This document shows positions 44,956-52,220 of a DNA stretch of 64,000 nt, one piece after another. A program made the translations under genes and the position numbers. Source of the stretch: an uncultured Bacteroidales bacterium (GTDB taxonomy: Bacteria > Bacteroidota > Bacteroidia > Bacteroidales > F082); assembly GCA_905234765.1 (NCBI GenBank), contig CAJOIF010000001.1:1-64000 (forward strand), given 5' to 3'. Each line of letters begins with the position of its first letter. The first letter of the stretch is position 1. The notes below the pieces were generated by a model. That model saw only the letters and a program-made list of their open reading frames with translations, did not search any database and was not told the origin of the DNA.

Positions 44956-45525
44956 ATGAGCCACCTTTCCGCCATCGACTCCGACCTCTTCCTCTTCCTG
45001 AACGGCCTCCATGCCGACTGGATGGACAAGGTTATGGTGCTCATCACTGGTATGTGGGCGTGGCTACCGCTATACCTATTATTAATATACTGGACGGTGC
45101 GGCAATACGGCAAACGCTGCTGGTGGGTCTTTCTGGCCGTTGGATTGGTGGTACTTTGTTCCGACCAATTGGCCTCCCATGTTTGCAAACCGTTTTTCCA
45201 GCGATTAAGACCTTGCTATAATGTTGATTTTCAGTACTTAATTTATCTTCCAAAAGGCATGGCTGGAGGGAAATACGGTTTCGTTTCCTCTCATGCAGCC
45301 AATACCTTTTCCATCGCCACTTTCTTGACACCAACATTGCGGAAATTTCGTCCATGGACTGCTATCGTGCTGTTTTTCTGGGCCTTTATCTCCAGTTACA
45401 GCCGCATTTACATTGGCTACCACTACCCAGGCGACATCTTATGCGGTGCCATTCTTGGCGTAATGATAGGATTAGTTTTCTGGAAATTGTTCCAAAGAAT
45501 AGTTGATAAACAATTAAAGGCATAG
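44956..45525 (+). CDS. PAP2 family membrane phosphatase
   Basis: 189 residues from ATG 44956 (MSHLSAIDSDLFLFLNGLH). Five to six transmembrane helices with the three PAP2 phosphatase motifs: KPFFQRLRPC, SSHAANTFS and SRIYIGYHYPGDILCG. Such proteins remove phosphate from undecaprenyl diphosphate or lipid phosphates at the outer face of the inner membrane. An upstream in-frame GTG lies inside obgE; the Met is preferred. Last gene of the ricT-to-PAP2 operon. Confidence 0.88.
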   Translation: MSHLSAIDSDLFLFLNGLHADWMDKVMVLITGMWAWLPLYLLLIYWTVRQYGKRCWWVFLAVGLVVLCSDQLASHVCKPFFQRLRPCYNVDFQYLIYLPKGMAGGKYGFVSSHAANTFSIATFLTPTLRKFRPWTAIVLFFWAFISSYSRIYIGYHYPGDILCGAILGVMIGLVFWKLFQRIVDKQLKA

Positions 45526-45540
45526 ATACACTCGGCTTTG

Positions 45541-45607
45541 GGCCACATGTCATACCGAGCCTCTTAGAGGCGAGTCTATGCGGCCAAAAGCCTCGGTATG
45601 ACATGCC
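45541..45607. repeat. Double-hairpin dispersed element between convergent genes
   Basis: Perfect 14-bp outer arms CATGTCATACCGAG (45546-45559) and CTCGGTATGACATG (45592-45605) enclose a small hairpin CCTC-TTA-GAGG (45560-45570). It lies between the convergent PAP2 and adenosyltransferase genes and could serve as a two-way terminator, though no T-run is present. Confidence 0.75.
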
Positions 45608-45615
45608 TATAATAA

Positions 45616-46431
45616 TCAGAACAATGAGCCTTCACGAGGCACAGGAGCCTGAACCTTGTCGTGGAAAACGACCCTGATGGTGGAATGAAGGTCAATGCCA
45701 CAAAGTGAGGCGGCCTTGGCTTCGCGCATGGCTATTTCGAGGTTGCCGTGTGAGCCGAAAATGGCGACGAGTTCCGCATAAGGCACATCCAAATAGCTGT
45801 CGGAAATCTTGTTGATGGTATACAGCCGTCCCTTCACCATGATGGTGAAATCGCGGCCACGGCGTGCCTCCATGAACACTTTCTTTGGAATATTGGTAAT
45901 CAGGTTCTCGTAGGAATCGATGTGCATGACGATACCGTCAATGGAGTCATCGTGCACCACAACGCAAATCTCAAGACCATTCAGTTTTTCGTATTTCGGC
46001 CCGATTTCAGAAAGCGGTTTACCTTGGGCAAGCATCACGGCAACCTTGGCAAAGCGGTCGCGAGCGGCAAAATTAAACGAATCGGAATCCTGAAGCTCAT
46101 CAATGATGACCGCTTCTTCAAACTCATTGAAAATCTGAGGGAAAATGCCATTATCGGTACCAATGAAATACTGTCCTTCAGCCTTCACGACTACATGAGG
46201 CTGTTTGGGTGATTCAATGGTGTTGACCGCAATGATGTGAATCGTCCCTGGCGGAAAGTCACGAAAACAGCATTTCACCACAAAACCCGCATCGGCGACA
46301 TTGAACGGCTTGATTTCGTGCGTTATGTCAACAATAGTAGCCGTTGGCAACTGCGACAAAATGGTGCCTTTTACGGCAGCAACATAATAGTCGGAGTTAC
46401 CCCAATCGCTTGTTAATGTGATGATTGACAT
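45616..46431 (-). CDS. SAM hydroxide adenosyltransferase (DUF62 family)
   Basis: 271 residues. Homologue of the SAM-hydrolysing duf62 enzymes and of fluorinase, which release adenosine and methionine from SAM. Seen: the N-terminal LTSDWGNSDYYVAAVKGTI, DITHEIKPFNVADAGFV, the GTDNGIFP active-site segment with Asp-Asn, and HIDSYENLITN in the C-terminal domain. It has its own promoter, divergent from phoH. The physiological role of the family is unclear. Confidence 0.9.
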   Translation of the reverse strand: MSIITLTSDWGNSDYYVAAVKGTILSQLPTATIVDITHEIKPFNVADAGFVVKCCFRDFPPGTIHIIAVNTIESPKQPHVVVKAEGQYFIGTDNGIFPQIFNEFEEAVIIDELQDSDSFNFAARDRFAKVAVMLAQGKPLSEIGPKYEKLNGLEICVVVHDDSIDGIVMHIDSYENLITNIPKKVFMEARRGRDFTIMVKGRLYTINKISDSYLDVPYAELVAIFGSHGNLEIAMREAKAASLCGIDLHSTIRVVFHDKVQAPVPREGSLF

Positions 46432-46460
46432 CGTTCCTAATGAGCCCTTTTGTGATTTTG

Positions 46461-46468
46461 CAAAGGTA
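46461..46468 (-). promoter_or_regulatory. -7 box for the adenosyltransferase
   Basis: TACCTTTG on the minus strand, 29 bases before ATG 46431. Confidence 0.55.
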
Positions 46469-46538
46469 TATCATTTATGCCATACCTACGATAGGTTTTT
46501 GAAAAAAAACTTCATTTTTTTCATTCTGAAAAATAGTC

Positions 46539-46546
46539 TATCTTTG
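46539..46546 (+). promoter_or_regulatory. -7 box for phoH-purC
   Basis: TATCTTTG, 17 bases before ATG 46564; upstream sequence is T-rich without a clear TTTG at 19 bases. Confidence 0.6.
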
Positions 46547-46563
46547 CAAGCAAATAATACGAC

Positions 46564-47559
46564 ATGGCAGAGCAGATTCTTCAGATAGAAAACGTTGACC
46601 CTAAGGAGCTTCACGGTCCCAACGACAAATATTTGGAGCTCGTAAAGAGCATGTTTCCTAAATTGAAAATCATTGCACGCGGCGACTTTATGAAAGTGAT
46701 GGGAGACGATGACGAGATTGAGTATTTTGTCAGCCGCTATGAGACTTTGATGATGCAGCTGGAACGTTTCGGAAAACTGACGGCACAAACCGTAGAAGAC
46801 ATCATGATGGCCAGCACCGACACAGAGTTGCAACAGAAAATGTCGGAAAGCGATGTACTGGTGTTTGGGCGCAGCGGCGTACCCGTTAAAGCCATCACTG
46901 CCAATCAAAAACGAATGGTGACGGCATCGGAACAGAAGGATTTGATTTTTGCCATTGGTCCTGCCGGAACAGGAAAGACCTACACCGCCGTGGCATTGGC
47001 CGTGAGAGCGTTGAAAGCACGACAAGTCAAGCGCATCATCCTCACCCGTCCTGCCGTAGAAGCCGACGAACACCTCGGTTTCCTCCCTGGCGACTTGAAA
47101 GACAAGCTAGACCCTTATCTGCAACCGCTTTACGATGCCTTGCGCGACATGATACCTTCTTCAAAACTAGAGGGTTACATAGAAGACCACACCATCGAGA
47201 TTGCACCTCTGGCCTTCATGCGCGGTCGCACTTTGGACCATGCCTTTGTCATCTTGGACGAAGCCCAAAACGCCACGCGTAGCCAACTGAAGATGTTCCT
47301 CACCCGCATGGGGCGCTCGGCCAAGTTCATCGTTACCGGCGACATCACCCAAATCGACCTGCCGCCCAAGACGCCTTCGGGGCTGCCGCAGGCCATGGAG
47401 GTTTTGAAAGATGTAAAAGGTATAGAATTCATCTATTTGGATGACAAGGATGTGGTGAGACATAAATTGGTGACAGATATCATCAACGCCTACAAGAAGC
47501 ACCATGAGGACGAACCTGTAGAGACGCAATGCATTGCGTCTCTACCAACCAACGAATAA
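46564..47559 (+). CDS. phoH: PhoH family ATPase with repeat-encoded C-terminus
   Basis: 331 residues. An N-terminal KH-like segment (about 20-80) and a PhoH ATPase domain: Walker A GPAGTGKT (132-139), RPAVEADEHLGFLPGD, Walker B FVILDEAQNATRSQLKMFLTRMG (landmark ILDEAQN) and VTGDITQIDLP. Members of the family are predicted RNA helicase-nucleases linked to RNA metabolism. The last 12 codons (VETQCIASLPTNE region) come from a perfect 28-bp palindrome at 47518-47545, identical to the one in vsr, and replace the native tail after KKHHEDEP. purC follows after 18 bases, the order usual in Bacteroidota. Confidence 0.92.
   Translation: MAEQILQIENVDPKELHGPNDKYLELVKSMFPKLKIIARGDFMKVMGDDDEIEYFVSRYETLMMQLERFGKLTAQTVEDIMMASTDTELQQKMSESDVLVFGRSGVPVKAITANQKRMVTASEQKDLIFAIGPAGTGKTYTAVALAVRALKARQVKRIILTRPAVEADEHLGFLPGDLKDKLDPYLQPLYDALRDMIPSSKLEGYIEDHTIEIAPLAFMRGRTLDHAFVILDEAQNATRSQLKMFLTRMGRSAKFIVTGDITQIDLPPKTPSGLPQAMEVLKDVKGIEFIYLDDKDVVRHKLVTDIINAYKKHHEDEPVETQCIASLPTNE
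47518..47545. repeat. 28-bp dispersed palindrome at the phoH 3' end
   Basis: Same perfect palindrome as 25663-25690 (half-site GTAGAGACGCAATG) and in the same reading frame (VETQCIASL). Confidence 0.95.
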
Positions 47560-47577
47560 TCGATTAACAATACAAAT

Positions 47578-48522
47578 ATGAACGCATTAACCAAAACAGA
47601 TTACCAATTCCCCGGCCAAACCAAGGTATACCACGGCAAGGTCCGCGACTGCTATTTCATCAACGACGAATACATGGTGATGGTCGCTACCGACCGCATC
47701 TCGGCTTTCGATGTCATCCTGCCCAAGGGCATCCCGTATAAGGGACAGGTGCTCAACCAGATAGCCGCCATGTTCCTCGACGCCACCGCCGACATCGTTC
47801 CCAACTGGAAGCTCGCCACCCCCGACCCGATGGTCACCGTGGGGCGTTTGTGCAAGCCCTTCCCGATAGAAATGATTATTAGAGGTTACTTGACGGGCAG
47901 CTCATGGCGTACCTACAAGAGCGGACAGCACACCATCTGCGGCGTGCAGATCCCTGACGGCATGAAAGAACACCAACGCTTCGCCGAACCCATCATCACC
48001 CCGACCACCAAAGCCGAGGAAGGCCACGATGAGGACATTTCGCGCGAGGAAATCATCACCCGAGGTCTCATCAGCGAGAAGGATTACGCACAAATTGAGG
48101 ACATTACAAGAAAACTTTTCCAACGCGGTACCGAAATCGCCGCCAAGCAGGGCCTGATTCTCGTTGACACGAAATACGAGTTCGGCAAGATTGGCGACCA
48201 AATCGTGCTGATGGACGAGATCCACACCCCCGACTCGTCACGTTATTTCATCGCCGACCAGTACGAGGAGCGTTTCGCCAAAGGCGAGCCGCAGGTGCAA
48301 CTCTCAAAAGAATTTGTCCGTGAGTGGCTTATGGCCAACGGCTTCCAAGGCAAGGAAGGCCAGCAAGTGCCCGAAATGACACCCGAATACGTGAACAGCG
48401 TTTCGGAACGCTACATCGAACTTTACGAGAAGGTCACAGGACACAAATTCGAGAAGGCTCCCGATTCGGAAGACCTAGTAAAACGGATTGAAAATAATGT
48501 ATTGAATTACTTGAAGTTATGA
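47578..48522 (+). CDS. purC: SAICAR synthetase
   Basis: 314 residues, the longer form of the family. It joins CAIR and aspartate with ATP in purine synthesis. Seen: [46 protein letters not shown], the [12 protein letters not shown] metal region and [12 protein letters not shown]. It is probably cotranscribed with phoH and is followed at once by an AT-rich hairpin terminator. Confidence 0.95.
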   Translation: MNALTKTDYQFPGQTKVYHGKVRDCYFINDEYMVMVATDRISAFDVILPKGIPYKGQVLNQIAAMFLDATADIVPNWKLATPDPMVTVGRLCKPFPIEMIIRGYLTGSSWRTYKSGQHTICGVQIPDGMKEHQRFAEPIITPTTKAEEGHDEDISREEIITRGLISEKDYAQIEDITRKLFQRGTEIAAKQGLILVDTKYEFGKIGDQIVLMDEIHTPDSSRYFIADQYEERFAKGEPQVQLSKEFVREWLMANGFQGKEGQQVPEMTPEYVNSVSERYIELYEKVTGHKFEKAPDSEDLVKRIENNVLNYLKL

Positions 48523-48551
48523 AAAATATGCAGAAAAAAATGCATATTTTT
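48522..48551 (+). terminator. AT-rich terminator after purC
   Basis: AAAAATATGCA/TGCATATTTTT: an 11-bp stem that begins one base after the purC stop and ends in T residues. The right arm is repeated once more downstream (ATGCATATTTTT at 48570-48581). Confidence 0.65.
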
Positions 48552-48598
48552 AAGCACTTTTTTAGGGTGAAGATGCATATTTTTCACGAAAGGGCATG

Positions 48599-48633
48599 AA
48601 AAAAGCCAGAGTCTTTTACGGCTCTGGCTTTCA
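48599..48633 (-). terminator. Bidirectional terminator between purC and the small secreted gene
   Basis: AAAGCCAGAG and CTCTGGCTTT form a 10-bp stem. On the minus strand it is followed by a T-run, so it fits best as the terminator of the gene at 48652-49032. Confidence 0.75.
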
Positions 48634-48651
48634 TTTATTCTTATTTGAAGA

Positions 48652-49032
48652 CTAGTTCCTTTCAATCCTACAAGCTCCAGCTGATACTTCCCAACGCCTT
48701 ATACTTTTTACGTTTTGTGCATGTCCTCCCCATTGGACTCGATATGTACCATATTCTCTTACTCCTAATCTCCCGTTTTTGGCATCATTCCATTGTATTG
48801 TAATCATTTCGGAATCTTCCTCTCCATTAGTGTTTATATAATAGCATGTTACATAAACCATACCTGATTTGGGAATGTTATCACCATAATAATTTGCTGT
48901 GCAAACTATTTTATTTGATTTAACTGATGCATCAACACCGACATAAGTGTTATCACCCACATCGCAACTTTGCGCCTTCGCGCCAAAACCGATGCCCATT
49001 AAGGCAATCAAAACTAACAGTATTTTCTTCAT
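48652..49032 (-). CDS. Small secreted protein of unknown family
   Basis: 126 residues with a clear signal peptide (MKKILLVLIALMGIGFGAKA, cleavage near AKA-QS). The mature part of about 106 residues is beta-rich with five Cys (SCDVGD, IVCTANYY, VTCYYINTN and ACRIERN among them). Not recognised. It has its own TATTTTTG promoter and a good terminator, and a possible operator lies between that promoter and the XRE gene upstream, so it may be regulated by that protein. Confidence 0.65.
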   Translation of the reverse strand: MKKILLVLIALMGIGFGAKAQSCDVGDNTYVGVDASVKSNKIVCTANYYGDNIPKSGMVYVTCYYINTNGEEDSEMITIQWNDAKNGRLGVREYGTYRVQWGGHAQNVKSIRRWEVSAGACRIERN

Positions 49033-49093
49033 GTTTCTATGTGGCAGTCTTTATCCTGTCGCCCGCAGTTTTAGTTAATTAATGGATTAGGCC

Positions 49094-49101
49094 GCAAAAA
49101 T
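49094..49101 (-). promoter_or_regulatory. -7 box for the small secreted gene
   Basis: TATTTTTG on the minus strand, 62 bases before ATG 49032. Confidence 0.5.
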
Positions 49102-49133
49102 ACCGTCTTTCATCGTCTTAACTCTAATTACAT

Positions 49134-49157
49134 AGTTACCAATTCGGTAACAGTTAC
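49134..49157. promoter_or_regulatory. Candidate operator GTTACC-N5-GGTAAC-N-GTTACC
   Basis: A perfect palindrome GTTACC-AATTC-GGTAAC followed one base later by a third GTTACC. It lies just upstream of the expected -33 region of the secreted gene and nine bases after the stop of the XRE gene, which makes it a likely binding site for that regulator. Confidence 0.5.
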
Positions 49158-49165
49158 CAAATTAG

Positions 49166-49375
49166 TCACACTTTTGCCTTGAATTCTTCGGAAAGGTCGT
49201 GGAAAAAATCGTAATGCAACGCTGTGGAAATGCGTTCGAGCAGGGCGAGGTCAATGCTGTCCTTGCAGAAAATCCTGTGGACGTGGGTGCGGGCGCAGCA
49301 AATGTCCTTCGCCAACTGCGTGGCTGTAACCCCTTGCTGCCGCATTACCTCTTTGATATGTTGCCCTATGTGCAT
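49166..49375 (-). CDS. Small XRE family transcriptional regulator
   Basis: 69 residues, one helix-turn-helix domain only: IGQHIKEVMRQQGVTATQLAKDICCARTHVHRIFCKDSIDLALLERIS, with landmarks TATQLAKDIC and THVHRIF. Such minimal Cro/C1-type proteins bind palindromes as dimers. The two adjacent Cys in the turn are unusual. It faces the small secreted gene, with the GTTACC operator between them, and the region upstream holds nested inverted repeats. Confidence 0.8.
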   Translation of the reverse strand: MHIGQHIKEVMRQQGVTATQLAKDICCARTHVHRIFCKDSIDLALLERISTALHYDFFHDLSEEFKAKV

Positions 49376-49380
49376 AAAAA

Positions 49381-49500
49381 AGCGTGGAATTTATTCAACT
49401 TGCCGAGCATCGGGTTTCCACGCCCACCATATCAACAAGTTACTCCACGCCAAAACTGGCGTTTCATAACGGTTTCTTGATATGGTGCCTCTTCGAGGCG
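49381..49500. repeat. Cluster of nested inverted repeats upstream of the XRE gene
   Basis: GCGTGGAA (49382-49389)/TTCCACGC (49416-49423); CACCATATCAA (49425-49435)/TTGATATGGTG (49477-49487) enclosing the hairpin CGCCA-AAAC-TGGCG (49448-49461); then GCCTC-TTC-GAGGC (49487-49499). Four foldable elements in 120 bases without a gene. Confidence 0.7.
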
Positions 49501-49599
49501 TTGTGGAAATTGATGCTCAAGAATTCGTTTTTGAAATGCTATTCTAAATGATTATGTGTCTGCTTTTATTCTGTACCTTATTTATTAGTTTATTATTAT

Positions 49600-49791
49600 T
49601 TATTCAATCCCAGCCTGTTTCAAAATGGCTAGGAAAGTCCCTTTTTTCAAATCCTTTCCGTTATGGAAAGGCACGATGATGGTCTTGTTATTAATCGGAT
49701 TGTAATACACCTGATGCGATCCTTTTGCCCTTTTGAAGATATATCCGTTCTCTTCAAGCAATCGAATCAAATATGTGGGACTCAAGTTCAT
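49600..49791 (-). CDS. hicA: HicA-type mRNA interferase toxin
   Basis: 63 residues: LSPTYLIRLLEENGYIFKRAKGSHQVYYNPINNKTIIVPFHNGKDLKKGTFLAILKQAGI, recognisable by the catalytic His in KGSHQVY and the VPFH..KDL.KGT...ILKQAG end of the dsRBD-like HicA fold. It cleaves mRNA unless bound by HicB. Its start overlaps the hicB stop by four bases. Confidence 0.93.
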   Translation of the reverse strand: MNLSPTYLIRLLEENGYIFKRAKGSHQVYYNPINNKTIIVPFHNGKDLKKGTFLAILKQAGIE

Positions 49792-50015
49792 ACAGCCATC
49801 AGATTCAGTGAGTATTCCAACATGTTGCTGTCGTCAGGAATATAATCACCTCTATCTTGCAATTCCTCAATATAAAGCTCTATAGCTTCCTTGGCCATAT
49901 CAATGGCTTCGTCAACGGTCTCTCCATAAGTGATGCATCCTGGCAAGGAAGGTACAAACACGGTATATCCTCCTTCCTCTTCCTTTCTTAAGTTGATTTT
50001 GTATGTTCTATTCAT
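49788..50015 (-). CDS. hicB: HicB-type antitoxin
   Basis: 75 residues: the degenerate RNase H-like HicB fold with YTVFVPSLPGCITYGETVDEA and AKEAIELYIEELQ. No C-terminal DNA-binding domain is present (short form). The antitoxin gene precedes the toxin, the less common hicBA order. A TAATTTTG box lies 23 bases upstream. Confidence 0.92.
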   Translation of the reverse strand: MNRTYKINLRKEEEGGYTVFVPSLPGCITYGETVDEAIDMAKEAIELYIEELQDRGDYIPDDSNMLEYSLNLMAV

Positions 50016-50037
50016 TACTTTGAGTTGTTTTCAATTG

Positions 50038-50045
50038 CAAAATTA
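50038..50045 (-). promoter_or_regulatory. -7 box for hicBA
   Basis: TAATTTTG on the minus strand, 22 bases before ATG 50015. Confidence 0.6.
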
Positions 50046-50083
50046 GCAAAAATCCGAAAACCAGTCGTTTTCAATCCAATTTT

Positions 50084-50932
50084 TCACGAAAACACCACCT
50101 CAACCCATTTCCCTTTCTTGAAATTCACGACACTGCGATATCCCGCTTTCTTCAGGGCTTCTTCGGCGTGATCAAATTCAAGTGTAATTTCGCTGAAGTG
50201 GTGTGCGTCGGCGGAGATGATAGCAGGGATGTGCATTTTGCAGGCCTCTTTTATCAGCCACGGCGAGGGATAGAAACCGTTGTAGCGTTTCTTGTAGATG
50301 CCGCGTGTGTTGATTTCCATCACCAGACCTTTCTGGTGGATGAGGTCGAGGGTTTCAAGAGCCAATTTGCGGTACCAAGGCTCGTCCTCATGGAAATATC
50401 TATCGCGGTTGTGCATCTTGATTTTGTCGAAGTGGGCAATGATGTCAAACTGCTCGTTTTCAATCATTTCGTTCGATTGTTCGAAGAATCGGCGCACGGC
50501 ACGACGGATGTCACCGTCGAAGAACTTTTGCAGACCTTCATCATAAACCTCCCACTTTGGGCCGTCGATGAACCAAATCTCATCAGGGTTGGCCGACTGC
50601 CCGACCAAATGAACCCCACCAATCAGATAATCAAGGTGATACTTTTCCTTGGTCACGGCAAAAGGCTCGGAAGCGCTTGGGAGATAATCGGCTTCCAAGG
50701 CGCAATACAGGTCTATTTTGTCCTTAAACTCCTCTTTCAGCTGGGCGATTTCGGCCGCATAACGCGGCATATTGGCGGCTTTCACCGAAAAAGTATTGTC
50801 GAAAGGCAACGGACTATGTTCGGAAAAGCCAAGCGTTGTCAAGCCCTGACGGATGGCTTCTTCCACAATTTCTCGTGGTTGCGATTTGCCGTCAGAATAG
50901 ACGCTATGGGTGTGAAGGTTAAAGTTCTGCAT
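50084..50932 (-). CDS. PHP-domain histidinol-phosphatase-like protein
   Basis: 282 residues from ATG 50932 (MQNFNLHTHSVYSDG). PHP metal motifs are clear: HTHSVYSDG, GFSEHSPLPF, EADY, GGVHLV, AHFDKIK and SADAHHFSE. The closest known type is the HisJ/HisK histidinol phosphatase, which makes histidinol; other phosphoesters are possible. An ATG six codons upstream is in frame, but MQNFNLHTH is the usual start. It overlaps the rlmL-like gene by 14 bases. Confidence 0.88.
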   Translation of the reverse strand: MQNFNLHTHSVYSDGKSQPREIVEEAIRQGLTTLGFSEHSPLPFDNTFSVKAANMPRYAAEIAQLKEEFKDKIDLYCALEADYLPSASEPFAVTKEKYHLDYLIGGVHLVGQSANPDEIWFIDGPKWEVYDEGLQKFFDGDIRRAVRRFFEQSNEMIENEQFDIIAHFDKIKMHNRDRYFHEDEPWYRKLALETLDLIHQKGLVMEINTRGIYKKRYNGFYPSPWLIKEACKMHIPAIISADAHHFSEITLEFDHAEEALKKAGYRSVVNFKKGKWVEVVFS

Positions 50933-52106
50933 GGTCTCGGCTTTCGGCATCGCGGGCTTTCTTTTCTTTCATCGAGCCTTCGAAGATATCGAAGCACACG
51001 AAGCGGCACTCCAAAGGTCCGTTCCAAATCGGAATTTTGTACAACGGCTTGAGTCCCACATGGCGCAAAGCCACGGCATCGTCGGTGATGAGCCAGCACG
51101 TAAACCCTTGGAAATTGTGTTTCAAGGTTCGTCCAATCTCGGCATACAGTTCGTCGATGTCGTCTTCCTCAAGACGGTCACCATAGGGCGGGTTGATAAT
51201 CATGATGCCACCACCTTCAGGTGGGGTAAGGTCATTCATGTCCTTCTTCATCAAGTGGATGTCGCGCTGCAGGTGGGCATAGTTGATGTTGTTCTCGGCA
51301 ATGGCCACGGCTTTGGGCGAGCGGTCGGAGGCCCAGATTTCATAGTCGAAATCACAAATCTTGTCGTCGGCTTCCTGCTTCACGCGTTGCCACAGTTCGG
51401 CGTCGTAGTCGTCCCATTTCATGAAACCAAACTCCTTGCGGTAGTAGCCAGCCGGTATCTTCATCGCGTACATGGCCGCCTCAATGGGCAGTGTACCCGA
51501 ACCACACATGCAGTCCAAAAAGTTGCTGTCAGCCTTCCAACCCGAGAGTTGAATCAAGCCAGCGGCAAGCACTTCGTTCATCGGGGCCTTGTCCACCTGC
51601 TTGCGGTAACCACGATGATGCAACGACTCGCCAGAACTGTCAAAAAGGATGGAGACCTTGTCCTCACGAATGTGCAAGTTAATCCGCAAGTCAGGATTCA
51701 AAGTGTTGATATTGGGGCGAATGCCATACACATCGCGGAACTGGTCGACAATGGCGTCTTTCATCTTCAGGCTAGCGTACTGCGAATGGGTGAAGAAACG
51801 TCCGCTCGTCACCGCGTCGATGCAGAAGGTCTGGTCGGTGCGAATCAGCTCAAACCAGTTGATTTCCTGCACTTTCTTATAGAGGTCGTCAGTATTTTTG
51901 GCGAAAAAAGACTTGTAAGGCTTCAACACCTTGAGGGCGGTGCGCACTTCGTAGTTGATGCGGTACATGAGTTCCTTGTTGCCTTCGCAAATGACGGCGC
52001 GATGCATCGGACGCACGTTTTTAGCGCCTAAAGCCTTGATTTCATTGACAAGAACGTCTTCCAGTCCAGCTGCGGTCTTCGTGATGAGTTGGTAATTGTC
52101 TTCCAT
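50919..52106 (-). CDS. THUMP-domain 23S rRNA methyltransferase, RlmL-like
   Basis: 395 residues from ATG 52106 (MEDNYQLITKTAAGLEDVL). An N-terminal THUMP RNA-binding domain (about 45-160) and a Rossmann SAM domain (about 165-375) with FLDCMCGSGTLPIEAA and the catalytic INPPYGDRL. It matches the N-terminal half of E. coli RlmKL, which methylates G2445 of 23S rRNA; the RlmK half is missing, as usual in Bacteroidota. The 3' end runs into the PHP gene, so they are coupled. Confidence 0.9.
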   Translation of the reverse strand: MEDNYQLITKTAAGLEDVLVNEIKALGAKNVRPMHRAVICEGNKELMYRINYEVRTALKVLKPYKSFFAKNTDDLYKKVQEINWFELIRTDQTFCIDAVTSGRFFTHSQYASLKMKDAIVDQFRDVYGIRPNINTLNPDLRINLHIREDKVSILFDSSGESLHHRGYRKQVDKAPMNEVLAAGLIQLSGWKADSNFLDCMCGSGTLPIEAAMYAMKIPAGYYRKEFGFMKWDDYDAELWQRVKQEADDKICDFDYEIWASDRSPKAVAIAENNINYAHLQRDIHLMKKDMNDLTPPEGGGIMIINPPYGDRLEEDDIDELYAEIGRTLKHNFQGFTCWLITDDAVALRHVGLKPLYKIPIWNGPLECRFVCFDIFEGSMKEKKARDAESRDHAEL

Positions 52107-52185
52107 GGATTGAAATTTTTGGCAAAAATACAGTTTATTGTTGATTCCATGCTCACCCATCCCTCCCAACATACAAAAAAATTCC

Positions 52186-52193
52186 TACCTTTG
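52186..52193 (+). promoter_or_regulatory. -7 box for the GH3-LysE pair
   Basis: TACCTTTG, 27 bases before ATG 52221. Confidence 0.6.
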
Positions 52194-52220
52194 CAGCCTA
52201 AAACCTAAATTGAAGACGAC

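Noticed and set aside
50931..52031. Long open frame antisense to the rlmL-like gene
   Set aside because: Shadow of a well-conserved methyltransferase; no start signal or domain.
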